A DNA stretch of 60,694 bases from JAVJSU01 sp040219275 (GTDB taxonomy: Bacteria > Chloroflexota > Anaerolineae > Aggregatilineales > Phototrophicaceae), in assembly GCA_040219275.1 (NCBI GenBank), contig JAVJSU010000063.1, positions 1 through 60,694 of the forward strand, read 5' to 3'. The notes below the pieces were generated by a model. The model did no database searches. It was not told the DNA's origin and saw only the letters and a program-made list of their open reading frames with translations. This document shows, piece by piece, positions 8,681 through 16,116 of this stretch (the first letter of the stretch is position 1; every line of letters starts with the position of its first letter). Both the position numbers and the translations under genes were made by a program.

Positions 8681-9277
8681 GTGAATCTATTGATGAAGAG
8701 CATCCAGAACCAATTTCATCACCCGCAGGGACTCGCCGGACGCATCATCGGTGCGGTGATGGCGATTGAAAACCGCGAACGCATCGAATGGGCGATCCAG
8801 CAAATGCACATTCAACCCGACGATAACCTGCTGGAAATCGGCTTTGGTCCCGGTCTGGGGATTGAATACGCCGCAAAACAGGCAAAACATGGATTTGTGG
8901 CGGGCGTGGATGTCTCTATTGTGATGGTCAAGCAGGCGAGCAAACGCAATCAGTCCGCAAAAGTTGACCTGCGCTATGGGAGCGCCGAGCACATCCCTTT
9001 CCCCGATGACTCATTTTCGCTGGTGTATGCCATCAATTCGTTTCATCATTGGGACGATCCACACAGCGCATTTCAGGAAATTCAGCGCGTCTTACAGGCG
9101 AATGGGCGGATGGTCATCGTCGAACAGCCCCCTACCCGCGTCACCGAAGCGAGCGTCATTAATGCCCGCGGACGGACGATCCAAACGGCGCTCTTAGAGG
9201 GTGGATTTTCGCATGTGAGCATGAAAAGCGCGTCACTCAGTCGCGGGTGGACGGTATTCGTCGAGGCGCGGTGCTGA
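8681..9277 (+). CDS. Class I SAM-dependent methyltransferase
   Basis: 198 residues with the SAM-binding motif I LLEIGFGPGLGIE near residue 50, an acidic strand end (VAGVDVS), motif II-like FPDDSFSLVYAINSFHHW and LQANGRMVIVEQPP. It matches the Methyltransf_11 group. The substrate cannot be told. The GTG at 8681 has GAGGGGG upstream; the ATG four codons later is an alternative. It is probably transcribed with the deformylase gene that follows 89 bases later. Confidence 0.85.
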   Translation: MNLLMKSIQNQFHHPQGLAGRIIGAVMAIENRERIEWAIQQMHIQPDDNLLEIGFGPGLGIEYAAKQAKHGFVAGVDVSIVMVKQASKRNQSAKVDLRYGSAEHIPFPDDSFSLVYAINSFHHWDDPHSAFQEIQRVLQANGRMVIVEQPPTRVTEASVINARGRTIQTALLEGGFSHVSMKSASLSRGWTVFVEARC

Positions 9278-9366
9278 ACGCCTGATTTTCGCATGAACAG
9301 CAGATGAGAAATTCGCCGCCAGATGGTACACTATAGAGGAAGATCACAGGCGGAGAAAACCACAAC

Positions 9367-9945
9367 ATGGCAGTCAAGCGCATTTTGCGTTTCCCGGACG
9401 AAGAAGCACGGCTACGAAAACCGTCCGAAAACGTGAAGAAGATTAACTCAAAAATACGCACATTGGTGCAAGATTTAAAAGACACCCTCGCCACCTACCC
9501 CGGCGCAGGTTTGGCGGCTCCGCAGATTGGCGTGCATCAACGCGTGGCACTCGTCCGGCTCGGTCAGAATGAGGGAGCACTGCAACCGCCGCTGACGCTC
9601 ATCAATCCTGAAATTTTGAGCGAAGGTCCGTTGAGCAAAGGGTTTGATGGATGCCTGAGCCTGCCAAAAATTGCTACATGGGATAGCCTGCGCCCGTCAT
9701 GGTTGCGCTTTCGGGCGATGGGCGAAGATGGCGAAACCTTCGAGATGCGCGTAGAGGGGATTAATGCCATCGTTGTGCATCATGAAATCGACCATCTGGA
9801 CGGCATCTTCTTTCTGGATCGCCTGAGCGAAGACGCGAAATTATTTATCGCCATCGAAACGCAAGACGGCGAAAAAATGGTCGAGCTGGATTCGCTGGCA
9901 TTTCGTGGACTCACATCGCCGCCCGCAAAAGACAGTAATCCGTAG
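9367..9945 (+). CDS. def: Peptide deformylase
   Basis: 192 residues carrying all three deformylase motifs: GAGLAAPQIG (motif 1), a D-G-C-L-S variant of motif 2 (usually EGCLS) with the metal-binding cysteine, and HHEIDHLDG (motif 3) with two metal-binding histidines and the catalytic glutamate. The enzyme removes the formyl group from nascent N-termini in the cytoplasm. The glutamate-to-aspartate change in motif 2 is conservative. Length is normal for the family. GGAG lies upstream of the ATG. A second deformylase elsewhere in the genome is possible. Confidence 0.95.
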   Translation: MAVKRILRFPDEEARLRKPSENVKKINSKIRTLVQDLKDTLATYPGAGLAAPQIGVHQRVALVRLGQNEGALQPPLTLINPEILSEGPLSKGFDGCLSLPKIATWDSLRPSWLRFRAMGEDGETFEMRVEGINAIVVHHEIDHLDGIFFLDRLSEDAKLFIAIETQDGEKMVELDSLAFRGLTSPPAKDSNP

Positions 9946-9973
9946 TTCAGCACGTGACGCAACGCATTTTCCT

Positions 9974-10133
9974 TGATTGCTAGTCAGCAATTCAGCTCGT
10001 CAGTTGCTCAGTAAAAGATTCATTGTGCACATTTCAACCTGTTTTATGCTGAATAGCTGATAGCTGAGACGCTAAAGAGGTCTTTCTACACGCGTTGCCG
10101 AAAAAGCTACTTTTCACAACTACCTAGCAATCA
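9974..10133. mobile_element. MITE-like element, copy 1 (160 bp)
   Basis: Begins TGATTGCTAG and ends CTAGCAATCA, perfect 10-bp terminal inverted repeats. Shares its interior order (TCAGCAATTCAGCT, then CAGT and CTCAGTAAAAG, then GCTGA...GCTGAGACGCTAAA and AGGTCTTT) with the copy at 17141. It contains no reading frame. It fills the gap between def and the HxlR gene. Confidence 0.7.
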
Positions 10134-10165
10134 GTGTATCGTGTCCAACCGCCCTACCCTGCGCG

Positions 10166-10573
10166 CTACACCCAGCCGTCGTTGTTGGAGTCATAAGTCT
10201 GGCGGGCGCGTTCCACATCATCAAAATAAGTTTGCGACCACTGACACATTTGCGTTAAGTGGCTGACCAACGCATCTCCAGCAGATGTGATACTATACTC
10301 TACGCGTGGCGGTTGCTCTTGATAATCGACACGGTTCAGGATGCCGTTTCGTTCTAATTTACGTAACGTCTGCGTCAGCATTTTGCGCGTAATTTCTGGA
10401 ATATGCCGGAGCATCGAGCCGTAGCGATTATGCCCCGCACGGATAGCATGGAGCACTTCGACCACCCATTTATCCGAAACCAGCGCGATGGCATCGGCTG
10501 AATTCGCGGTCTGCCCCTGCGATTGTTCAGCAATCTGTTCGGCGTTGATTTGTTCCGGTACGTTGTCACTCAT
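10166..10573 (-). CDS. HxlR family transcriptional regulator
   Basis: 135 residues with the HxlR-type winged helix in the middle: SDKWVVEVLHAIRAGHNRYG, IPEITRKMLTQTLRKLERNGIL, VEYSITSAGDALV. HxlR proteins are dimeric DNA-binding regulators that often control divergent oxidoreductase genes in response to aldehydes or electrophiles. The gene diverges from the F420-reductase-like gene, and a 22-bp inverted repeat in the shared promoter region is the likely operator. The first 25 residues are glutamine-rich and not part of the domain. Confidence 0.9.
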   Translation of the reverse strand: MSDNVPEQINAEQIAEQSQGQTANSADAIALVSDKWVVEVLHAIRAGHNRYGSMLRHIPEITRKMLTQTLRKLERNGILNRVDYQEQPPRVEYSITSAGDALVSHLTQMCQWSQTYFDDVERARQTYDSNNDGWV

Positions 10574-10615
10574 AATGTCGCCCTACCTATGTTTACGATA
10601 CACCCATCTCCTTGT

Positions 10616-10637
10616 ATAGGCACCCGAAAGTGCCTAT
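10616..10637. promoter_or_regulatory. Candidate HxlR operator
   Basis: ATAGGCAC and GTGCCTAT form a perfect 8-bp inverted repeat with a six-base spacer. It lies 43 bases upstream of the HxlR start and 81 bases upstream of the divergent oxidoreductase start. Confidence 0.6.
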
Positions 10638-10717
10638 TCCACACGCCGATTATAAACTGCTAGATTAATTTTGAAAAAATATCAGCCGTCTATTCATGGA
10701 CTATTAAGGAGCGCAGA

Positions 10718-11308
10718 ATGAAAATTGGGATTATTGGAACAGGGCGAATCGGAAGCACACTCGGCAACTCATGGGCGGATGCCGGACACGAAGTCATGTT
10801 CGGCGCACGCGACCCGCAAAACGTCAAGCTAGACCTCTCCGCGCTGATCGGCACGTTTAATGACGCGGTTGATTTTGCAGAAGTCGTGGTGTTCGCCATC
10901 CCCGGTAGCGTGATGATCGACACGGCAAAATCGTTCGATCTGGGTGGAAAACTGGTGATTGATTGCACCAACGGCGGCGGTTCACCGGAGAAAACCGGAG
11001 TCCAGCAACTGGCGGAAAATCACCCATCCGCGCGGGTGTTCAAAGCCTTCAACACGCTGGGATTTGAGAACTTCGCCCAACCAAATTTTGACGGTACACC
11101 TGCGGATATGTTATTTATAGGTGACGAAGCCAAAAAGCAAGTCGCCGCACAACTCATCAGCGATGCTGGATTACGCCCCGTTTATGTGGGTGATCTCAGC
11201 AATCATGACATTCTTGACCTCAAAATGCGCCTGTGGTTCCGCTTATCGCAACGCTTCGGGCGACACACCGCGTTTTCAATTTTGACCGACACAACCGACC
11301 TCATTTAA
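10718..11308 (+). CDS. NADPH-dependent F420 reductase-like NAD(P)-binding protein
   Basis: 196 residues. An N-terminal Rossmann fold (KIGIIGTGRIGSTLG, FGARDP) and the VIDCTNGGG and FKAFNTLGFENF blocks match the F420-dependent NADP reductase-like group (F420_oxidored). These proteins either move hydride between F420 and NADP or act as simple NAD(P)-dependent reductases; the sequence does not say which. AGGAG lies eight bases before the ATG. It is the first gene of a run that continues with a GAF protein (22 bases later), an aldo/keto reductase and an ABM protein, opposite an HxlR regulator, which suggests a carbonyl or electrophile stress unit. Confidence 0.82.
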   Translation: MKIGIIGTGRIGSTLGNSWADAGHEVMFGARDPQNVKLDLSALIGTFNDAVDFAEVVVFAIPGSVMIDTAKSFDLGGKLVIDCTNGGGSPEKTGVQQLAENHPSARVFKAFNTLGFENFAQPNFDGTPADMLFIGDEAKKQVAAQLISDAGLRPVYVGDLSNHDILDLKMRLWFRLSQRFGRHTAFSILTDTTDLI

Positions 11309-11329
11309 TGTAACTCAGGGCTTAGACTT

Positions 11330-11911
11330 ATGACCGAACAGTACAACGTGTATAAAAATGCCATCACCGGCGCGACTGAAAATCCCGTCATCCAGAACCC
11401 CGACGCGATAGATGAAACCTTCGCCCAATCCGCCAACGAAACACTGCATAATGCGGCGGAATTGGCGCGGGTGTTGATCGGCGCACATCAGAGTGCCATC
11501 GCCATCATCGTCGAGGGTGATTGGTCATCCGTGCGGAAGTATTTTTCACTGTCGGAGAAATATGTAGAGTGGAAAGATTACAGCGCGCCCGCCGTCGGCT
11601 ATGGCATCCACAACTGGATTCTGCAACATAACCAACCCGTGCGCTATACACAGGCGGAACTAGAAGCGCATCCCGAATGGAAGAATTTCGGCAAAGAATC
11701 ATCGAAACACCCGCCCATGCGTGGCTGGCTAGCGGCTCCGCTGGTGGATAGCACGGGCAAAAATTGGGGCGTGTTCCAGCTATCGGACAAAAACGAAGGC
11801 GACTTTACCGAAGCCGATGAAGCCCATTTTGTGATGCTGGCGCGGCTCGTCTCTCAGACGTTAGAGGCGCTGTGGCAGGTTCGGAATATGCAGAAAGGTT
11901 ACAACGAATGA
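11330..11911 (+). CDS. GAF domain protein
   Basis: 193 residues, essentially one GAF domain: AAELARVLIGAHQSAIAIIV, GIHNWILQHNQPVRYTQAEL, MRGWLAAPLVDSTGKNWGVF, LSDKNEGDFTEADEAHFVML, ARLVSQTLEALW. GAF domains bind small ligands or sense redox state; no output domain is attached. Its stop overlaps the ATG of the aldo/keto reductase (ATGA), so the two are translationally coupled. Its place between two oxidoreductases suggests a role in sensing the same compound. Confidence 0.8.
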   Translation: MTEQYNVYKNAITGATENPVIQNPDAIDETFAQSANETLHNAAELARVLIGAHQSAIAIIVEGDWSSVRKYFSLSEKYVEWKDYSAPAVGYGIHNWILQHNQPVRYTQAELEAHPEWKNFGKESSKHPPMRGWLAAPLVDSTGKNWGVFQLSDKNEGDFTEADEAHFVMLARLVSQTLEALWQVRNMQKGYNE

Positions 11912-12735
11912 GCATCGCATCAACCATCACACTCAACAATGGCGTGAACATCCCCCGCTTAGGACTCGGCGTGTATCGCAGTCCGGCGGGGGACACGACC
12001 ATTCAGGCGGTCAGCGCGGCGCTGGAAGCGGGCTATCGTCATATTGATACCGCGATGATTTATGGCAACGAACGCGCCGTCGGTAAAGCGGTGCGAGAAA
12101 GTGGCATCCCGCGAGATGAGGTCTTCGTAACGACCAAACTCTGGAACGACGATCACGGCTACGAGTCCGCGTTGCGTGCCTGTGACAAAAGCCTATCCGA
12201 GCTTGGATTGGATGTGATTGACCTGTATTTGATCCATTGGCCCCTGCCGGAAAAACGCCTCGACACATGGCGGGCGTTCGAGAAATTGCTGGCAGATGGC
12301 AAGGTCCGCGCAATCGGCGTGAGCAATTACATGGCGCATCATCTGACGGAACTACTGGCGAACAGCGAGACCGTTCCGGCGATCAATCAGATCGAGCTAT
12401 CGCCCTATAATTACGGCTATCGTCAGAGCACGGTGGATGTCTGTCGTGAAAACGGCATCGTGCTGGAAGCCTATAGCCCGCTGACCAAAGGGCGTAAACT
12501 CAACGATCCTGCGCTGACTGCCCTCGCCGCCAAATACAACAAATCCGCCGCGCAAATTTTGATTCGATGGGTGATTCAAATTGACGCGGTTGTGATTCCG
12601 AAATCGGTCAATCCGGTGCGCATCGCGGAAAATGGCGACGTGTTCGATTTTGAGATCAGCGCGGACGACATGGACGCATTGAACGCGCTCAACGAAAATC
12701 TCGTCACCGGCTGGGATCCCACCGACGCGCCGTAA
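11908..12735 (+). CDS. Aldo/keto reductase (2,5-diketo-gluconate reductase type)
   Basis: 275 residues. The AKR catalytic tetrad can be read as D and Y in DTAMIYGNERAVG, K in VTTKLWNDDHG and H in LYLIHWPLP. The NADPH-binding end is VVIPKSVNPVRIAEN. It is a cytoplasmic reductase of aldehydes or ketones. The start at 11908 overlaps the GAF stop codon; an ATG 36 bases upstream lies inside the GAF gene and is not used by the family. It fits the HxlR-controlled redox operon. Confidence 0.9.
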   Translation: MSIASTITLNNGVNIPRLGLGVYRSPAGDTTIQAVSAALEAGYRHIDTAMIYGNERAVGKAVRESGIPRDEVFVTTKLWNDDHGYESALRACDKSLSELGLDVIDLYLIHWPLPEKRLDTWRAFEKLLADGKVRAIGVSNYMAHHLTELLANSETVPAINQIELSPYNYGYRQSTVDVCRENGIVLEAYSPLTKGRKLNDPALTALAAKYNKSAAQILIRWVIQIDAVVIPKSVNPVRIAENGDVFDFEISADDMDALNALNENLVTGWDPTDAP

Positions 12736-12750
12736 TCCCGAAAATGGTGT

Positions 12751-12780
12751 ATGCTGAATGGAGATAAGATCATTCAGCAT
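12751..12780 (+). promoter_or_regulatory. Perfect 10-bp stem-loop before the ABM gene
   Basis: ATGCTGAATG and CATTCAGCAT flank a ten-base loop. The structure lies 15 bases after the aldo/keto reductase stop and immediately before an AAGGA ribosome site. It could attenuate or stabilise the message or serve as an operator. It has no T-run, so it is not a standard terminator. Confidence 0.6.
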
Positions 12781-12795
12781 AAGGACATAACGCAA

Positions 12796-13101
12796 TTGAG
12801 CAAATATGGATTATGTGGCAAGTTCAGCACCGCGCCGGAAAATCGGGATACGCTGGTGGACATCCTCAGCAAAGCCGCCGACTTGATGAAAACCGCAGAG
12901 GGTTGTCAGGCGTATATCGTCTATTGTGATGTGGACGACGCGGGTGGCGTGTGGGTCACGGAAATTTGGGACTCCGAGGAAGCACACGACCAATCACTCA
13001 AAATTCACGGTGTCGCGGATTTAATCGCCAAAGCACGCCCGATCATCACAGGTGTTCCGGTGTCGGGTAAGCTGACTCCGGTGCATGGGGTCGGTTTGTA
13101 A
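12796..13101 (+). CDS. Antibiotic biosynthesis monooxygenase (ABM) domain protein
   Basis: About 101 residues with the ABM dimeric ferredoxin-like fold: LCGKFSTAPENRDTLVDILS, EGCQAYIVYCDVDDAGGVWV, TEIWDSEEAHDQSLKIHGV. Family members are quinol or polyketide monooxygenases that need no cofactor, or simply small-molecule-binding proteins. I place the start at the TTG at 12796, with AAGGA before it. The ATG at 12751 is the left arm of a perfect stem-loop, so protein starting there is unlikely. Last member of the HxlR-linked run. Confidence 0.75.
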   Translation: MSKYGLCGKFSTAPENRDTLVDILSKAADLMKTAEGCQAYIVYCDVDDAGGVWVTEIWDSEEAHDQSLKIHGVADLIAKARPIITGVPVSGKLTPVHGVGL

Positions 13102-13114
13102 GCGGGATTTGTAA

Positions 13115-13543
13115 ATGGATACTCAAGATGCGCTGATGAGGCTGTTAGTTGGTGGCGTGTTCGCTATTTTTGGGATTTATACACTACTCAGCGGTAATAT
13201 CCACATCGGTTTTGGCATTGGCACAGGATATAGCATCAAACTATCAGGACGACGCGCACTACTTTTCGGAGCATCATTGCTCATCGGAGGCGCGCTTTTT
13301 GGTTTATCATTCGTCTTGTATTGGCTGGATGATCTACTCTCGACTGGCATTTTTACTAACTTACCCTCGATAGGCGTTCTAATAACCGTTTTTGGACTTT
13401 TCGTAATAGGGTTTCCGTCCGCTATTTTTCCAGATGAACAAGATCATAGTACTCCGAAACAACCGCACCGGAAAATTAAGTACGAGAAGAATGAGGCTAT
13501 TATTTCGGTAGACAACACGAACATTGCCGATTCCGATGAGTAG
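13115..13543 (+). CDS. Hypothetical membrane protein, three helices
   Basis: 142 residues with three hydrophobic segments (about 7-26, 43-69 and 79-101) and a charged C-terminal tail that is probably cytoplasmic (QPHRKIKYEKNEAI). The glycine-rich loop IHIGFGIGTGYSIKL lies between the first two helices. I do not recognise a family. It starts 13 bases after the ABM gene and may be read through from it, although base composition is slightly more AT-rich here. Confidence 0.5.
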   Translation: MDTQDALMRLLVGGVFAIFGIYTLLSGNIHIGFGIGTGYSIKLSGRRALLFGASLLIGGALFGLSFVLYWLDDLLSTGIFTNLPSIGVLITVFGLFVIGFPSAIFPDEQDHSTPKQPHRKIKYEKNEAIISVDNTNIADSDE

Positions 13544-13571
13544 TCCTAATCACTCCAGATAGGATCAGTCA

Positions 13572-13976
13572 TTGAAGAAGATTGACCTGACGACGAAATT
13601 TCTTGAAGCGAAACAACATTCGGCACATTGGACAGAAGCGAAATTTCGAGCGTTCCTTCAGCAATTTACGGACGCTGGTTTCGTAATCAATTGGGATGAT
13701 ACTGTAATCGAAAAATGGGCGCGTATTTTCTTCGAGCAAAAAAGTCAGGCGGTTGTCTCGTTGAGATTTCCGGTAATCCTTATTCATGCTGAATACGACA
13801 CGAAAATCTCGCCCTATTTGACAGATGCAAACCTCACGGTCGTCTGGTCTGAGGATTTTGTCGGTGAATATTACAGGATAGATCGCTACAATGAACTATT
13901 CCCCGATTGTGACTCTGACGCGTTTGATCCTAAAAGTTTCTCGCTAGACCAACTTATCTACGCGACCATGACCTAA
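13572..13976 (+). CDS. Hypothetical soluble protein
   Basis: 134 residues, rich in aromatic and acidic residues (FINWDDTVIEKWARIFFEQ-like core, DLTTKFLEAKQHSAHW at the start, FPDCDSDAFDPKSFS near the end). No signal peptide, membrane segment or known motif. It begins with TTG preceded by AGGA. Coding-like composition over the full length and tight spacing (28 bases) after the previous gene support it as real. Function unknown. Confidence 0.45.
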   Translation: MKKIDLTTKFLEAKQHSAHWTEAKFRAFLQQFTDAGFVINWDDTVIEKWARIFFEQKSQAVVSLRFPVILIHAEYDTKISPYLTDANLTVVWSEDFVGEYYRIDRYNELFPDCDSDAFDPKSFSLDQLIYATMT

Positions 13977-14068
13977 CACATCAGAAAATACTGTCTTCTA
14001 AATGAACAATAAACGACGATTTTCGTGATACAGTTAATTCAACTGTAATCTAAGAGAAGGTTGATTCA

Positions 14069-14299
14069 ATGAGCGTACATATGACGACCCGCGGCGACGT
14101 AAGCAATGGCTTTGAAGCGGCGGCAAAAGACCTCGAACGGGCGGCGGCACACTTACGCCGTGCGGCTGAATATATCCACGATAATGATCTACCGCATACC
14201 TGCGTTCAGGTGATCGCCACACAGGGCGAATTGGCAAAAGTCGCCGAGGTGATTAACGCCTTCATCCAACTTCAAGCCGACGCGCCGGACATGCAATAG
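14069..14299 (+). CDS. Small helical hypothetical protein
   Basis: 76 residues, predicted to be almost all helix: GFEAAAKDLERAAAHLRRAA, EYIHDNDLPHTCVQVIATQG, ELAKVAEVINAFIQLQ. Alanine-rich amphipathic helices suggest a helical hairpin or a dimerising coiled coil. AGAAGG precedes the ATG. No family is recognised; no neighbour gives a clue. Confidence 0.55.
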   Translation: MSVHMTTRGDVSNGFEAAAKDLERAAAHLRRAAEYIHDNDLPHTCVQVIATQGELAKVAEVINAFIQLQADAPDMQ

Positions 14300-14318
14300 A
14301 TGGATGAGACACACTTCA

Positions 14319-14378
14319 ACGCGTGATTGCTCGCATTGCGTGATGTGCGTATCAAGATGCACCTTTGCCAGATCGGTA
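14319..14378 (-). pseudogene. Duplicated 3' tail of the beta-phosphoglucomutase gene
   Basis: On the minus strand it reads D-L-A-K-V-H-L-D-T-H-I-T-Q, nearly the same as the last residues of the phosphoglucomutase at 15258 (D-L-A-K-V-H-L-E-T-L-I-T-Q). About 57 bases align at roughly 80% identity. No more of the gene is present. Together with the intact copy it flanks the NmrA-like gene. Confidence 0.65.
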
Positions 14379-14510
14379 GGATAGACATTACAATCTAGCG
14401 ATCTAATACCAACCATATGTAAACAAGTTCTGTATTTTGTAGGTTTCTGACCTCTAAATATAAGACGCGCTTAATCCTGATTGGTATAAATCCCACAAAG
14501 GAGCACAAAG

Positions 14511-15233
14511 ATGACAACGCTATTGGTTGGCGCAACCGGCGCAACGGGTCGATTACTTTTGAGGCAACTGCTGGATCGTAGCGAAACCCTCAGGGTCATT
14601 GTGCGGTCACCCCAAAAGCTACCCGAAGACATCAAGAACCACGACAATTTATCCGTGATTGACGCAAGTGTGCTTGATCTTAGCGACGAGGAAATCGCCC
14701 AACACGTCAACGGCTGTGATGCTGTCGCGGCATGTTTGGGGCATAACATGAGCTTTAGTGGCATCTATGGTCAACCGCGCAGGCTTGTGACGGATGCTAC
14801 CCGCAGATTGTGCGAAGCCATCAAAGCCAACACGCCCGATCAGCCGGTCAAATTTGTGCTTATGAACACGGCGGGCAATAGTAACCGTGATCTATCCGAG
14901 CCAGTTTCCTTTGCCCATCAATCCGCCATCACCTTAGTCCGCCTGCTGTTACCTCCGCATACCGATAACGAGAAGGCATCGGATTATTTGCGCGTTGAGG
15001 TCGGTCAGGACGATCCGATGATTGAATGGACAGTGGTTAGACCGGACAGCCTGATTGATGTTGATGCAGTGACCGACTATGAGGCACATCCCTCACCGAC
15101 CAGAAGCGCACTCTTCAACCCCGGCAAAACCAGTCGAATTAACGTTGCACATTTTATGGCGGATCTCATCACCGAAGACGAGATCTGGAACAAGTGGCAG
15201 GGACAAATGCCCGTGATCTACAATAAAGAATAG
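14511..15233 (+). CDS. NAD(P)H-binding NmrA/SDR-like protein
   Basis: 240 residues with an atypical short-chain dehydrogenase N-terminus, LLVGATGATGRLLLRQLLDR, followed by VIVRSP, DAVAACLGHN, FVLMNTAG and WTVVRPDSLID. This is the NAD(P)H-binding group (SDR_a5 / NmrA-like) that includes sugar epimerase-like and regulatory members. AGGAG lies eight bases before the ATG. The gene is bracketed by two copies of the 3' tail of the neighbouring phosphoglucomutase, so it may have been inserted there. Exact activity unknown. Confidence 0.85.
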   Translation: MTTLLVGATGATGRLLLRQLLDRSETLRVIVRSPQKLPEDIKNHDNLSVIDASVLDLSDEEIAQHVNGCDAVAACLGHNMSFSGIYGQPRRLVTDATRRLCEAIKANTPDQPVKFVLMNTAGNSNRDLSEPVSFAHQSAITLVRLLLPPHTDNEKASDYLRVEVGQDDPMIEWTVVRPDSLIDVDAVTDYEAHPSPTRSALFNPGKTSRINVAHFMADLITEDEIWNKWQGQMPVIYNKE

Positions 15234-15257
15234 GGATCGGTCAATAGTTTTCGTACT

Positions 15258-15923
15258 TTAGCGCGTGGTTGCCAGCAATTGCGTGATGAGCGTTTCGAGG
15301 TGCACCTTCGCCAAATCGGGGAATGATAGATCGGCGTGGGAGACATTCGCCGTGCCCAAACCGACTGTGTAAAATCCGGCGTTGCGTGCCGCGTCTATGC
15401 CACCGTCAGAGTCCTCAAACACGATGGCTTCGCGCACCCCTACCCCCAGCGCACCTGCCGTCCACACAAACACATCGTAGGCGGGCTTGTTGTTGATGAC
15501 GATGGCGGGATCACCAATCGCGTCGAAGGTCTCCATCAGTCCCAATTTTATCAGCGCCGGACGCACGTTTCGGCTGGCGGAGGCGATGCCCAGTTTCATG
15601 CCCTGCCCTTGCGCCTGTTCGAGGATGCGCGTGATGCCGGGTAAGCGATGCTCCGGTGTAAAATTGTTCAGATGATCGTGGAAATAATCGTTTTTGCGTT
15701 GCATCCAAGCCTGTGCGGTGGCTTCGTCGATTTGCTGTCCGTTGAGCAGACGGCGCAAACTTTCACGACGGGTTACGCCACGTAATTGGTCGTTAATCTC
15801 GCGGGAGAAATGCAAGCCTTCTTCCTCGGCGAGGCGCTTCCACGATTGATAATGATATTCGGCGGTATCGGTAATCACGCCGTCGAAGTCGAAAATGAGT
15901 GCTTTGATTGTTCGGGTCGTCAT
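15258..15923 (-). CDS. pgmB: Beta-phosphoglucomutase
   Basis: 221 residues of the HAD superfamily. The nucleophile loop is FDFDGVITDTA, with the two aspartates. The cap has LRGVTRRESLRRLL, and the later motifs are GIASASRNV, the lysine in VINNKPAYDVF, and FEDSDGGIDAARNAG. These match beta-phosphoglucomutases, which convert beta-glucose-1-phosphate to glucose-6-phosphate during maltose, trehalose or kojibiose use. The start is set at the ATG at 15923 by family length; a GTG ten codons upstream is also in frame. It lies 193 bases from the divergent sugar-binding protein gene. Confidence 0.88.
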   Translation of the reverse strand: MTTRTIKALIFDFDGVITDTAEYHYQSWKRLAEEEGLHFSREINDQLRGVTRRESLRRLLNGQQIDEATAQAWMQRKNDYFHDHLNNFTPEHRLPGITRILEQAQGQGMKLGIASASRNVRPALIKLGLMETFDAIGDPAIVINNKPAYDVFVWTAGALGVGVREAIVFEDSDGGIDAARNAGFYTVGLGTANVSHADLSFPDLAKVHLETLITQLLATTR

Positions 15924-16074
15924 GAAATCGTCATTTTTCGCTAGAGATGCCACAAAAGTCTACTCTAATGAAGCGTGTGTGTCGATTGTCAGCTTGTTTT
16001 AGGTTGTGGTTGTGCTACTTCAATTTCGCTTCATCAACCTCTCGCCTTTTTCCTGCGTAGTTTGTACAATCTAC

Positions 16075-16107
16075 AAGGTTTCGAATACTTACAAACCTTA
16101 TAAGGAG
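16075..16107 (+). promoter_or_regulatory. Inverted repeat and ribosome site before the sugar-binding protein
   Basis: AAGGTTT (16075-16081) and AAACCTT (16093-16099) form a seven-pair hairpin that ends three bases before the AAGGAG ribosome site (16102-16107). Control of expression through this structure is inference. Confidence 0.4.
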
Positions 16108-16116
16108 CTAATTTAA

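Noticed and set aside
12751..12795. ATG at 12751 as start of the ABM protein
   Set aside because: Those codons are the left arm and loop of a perfect stem-loop, have no ribosome site, and fall outside the domain.
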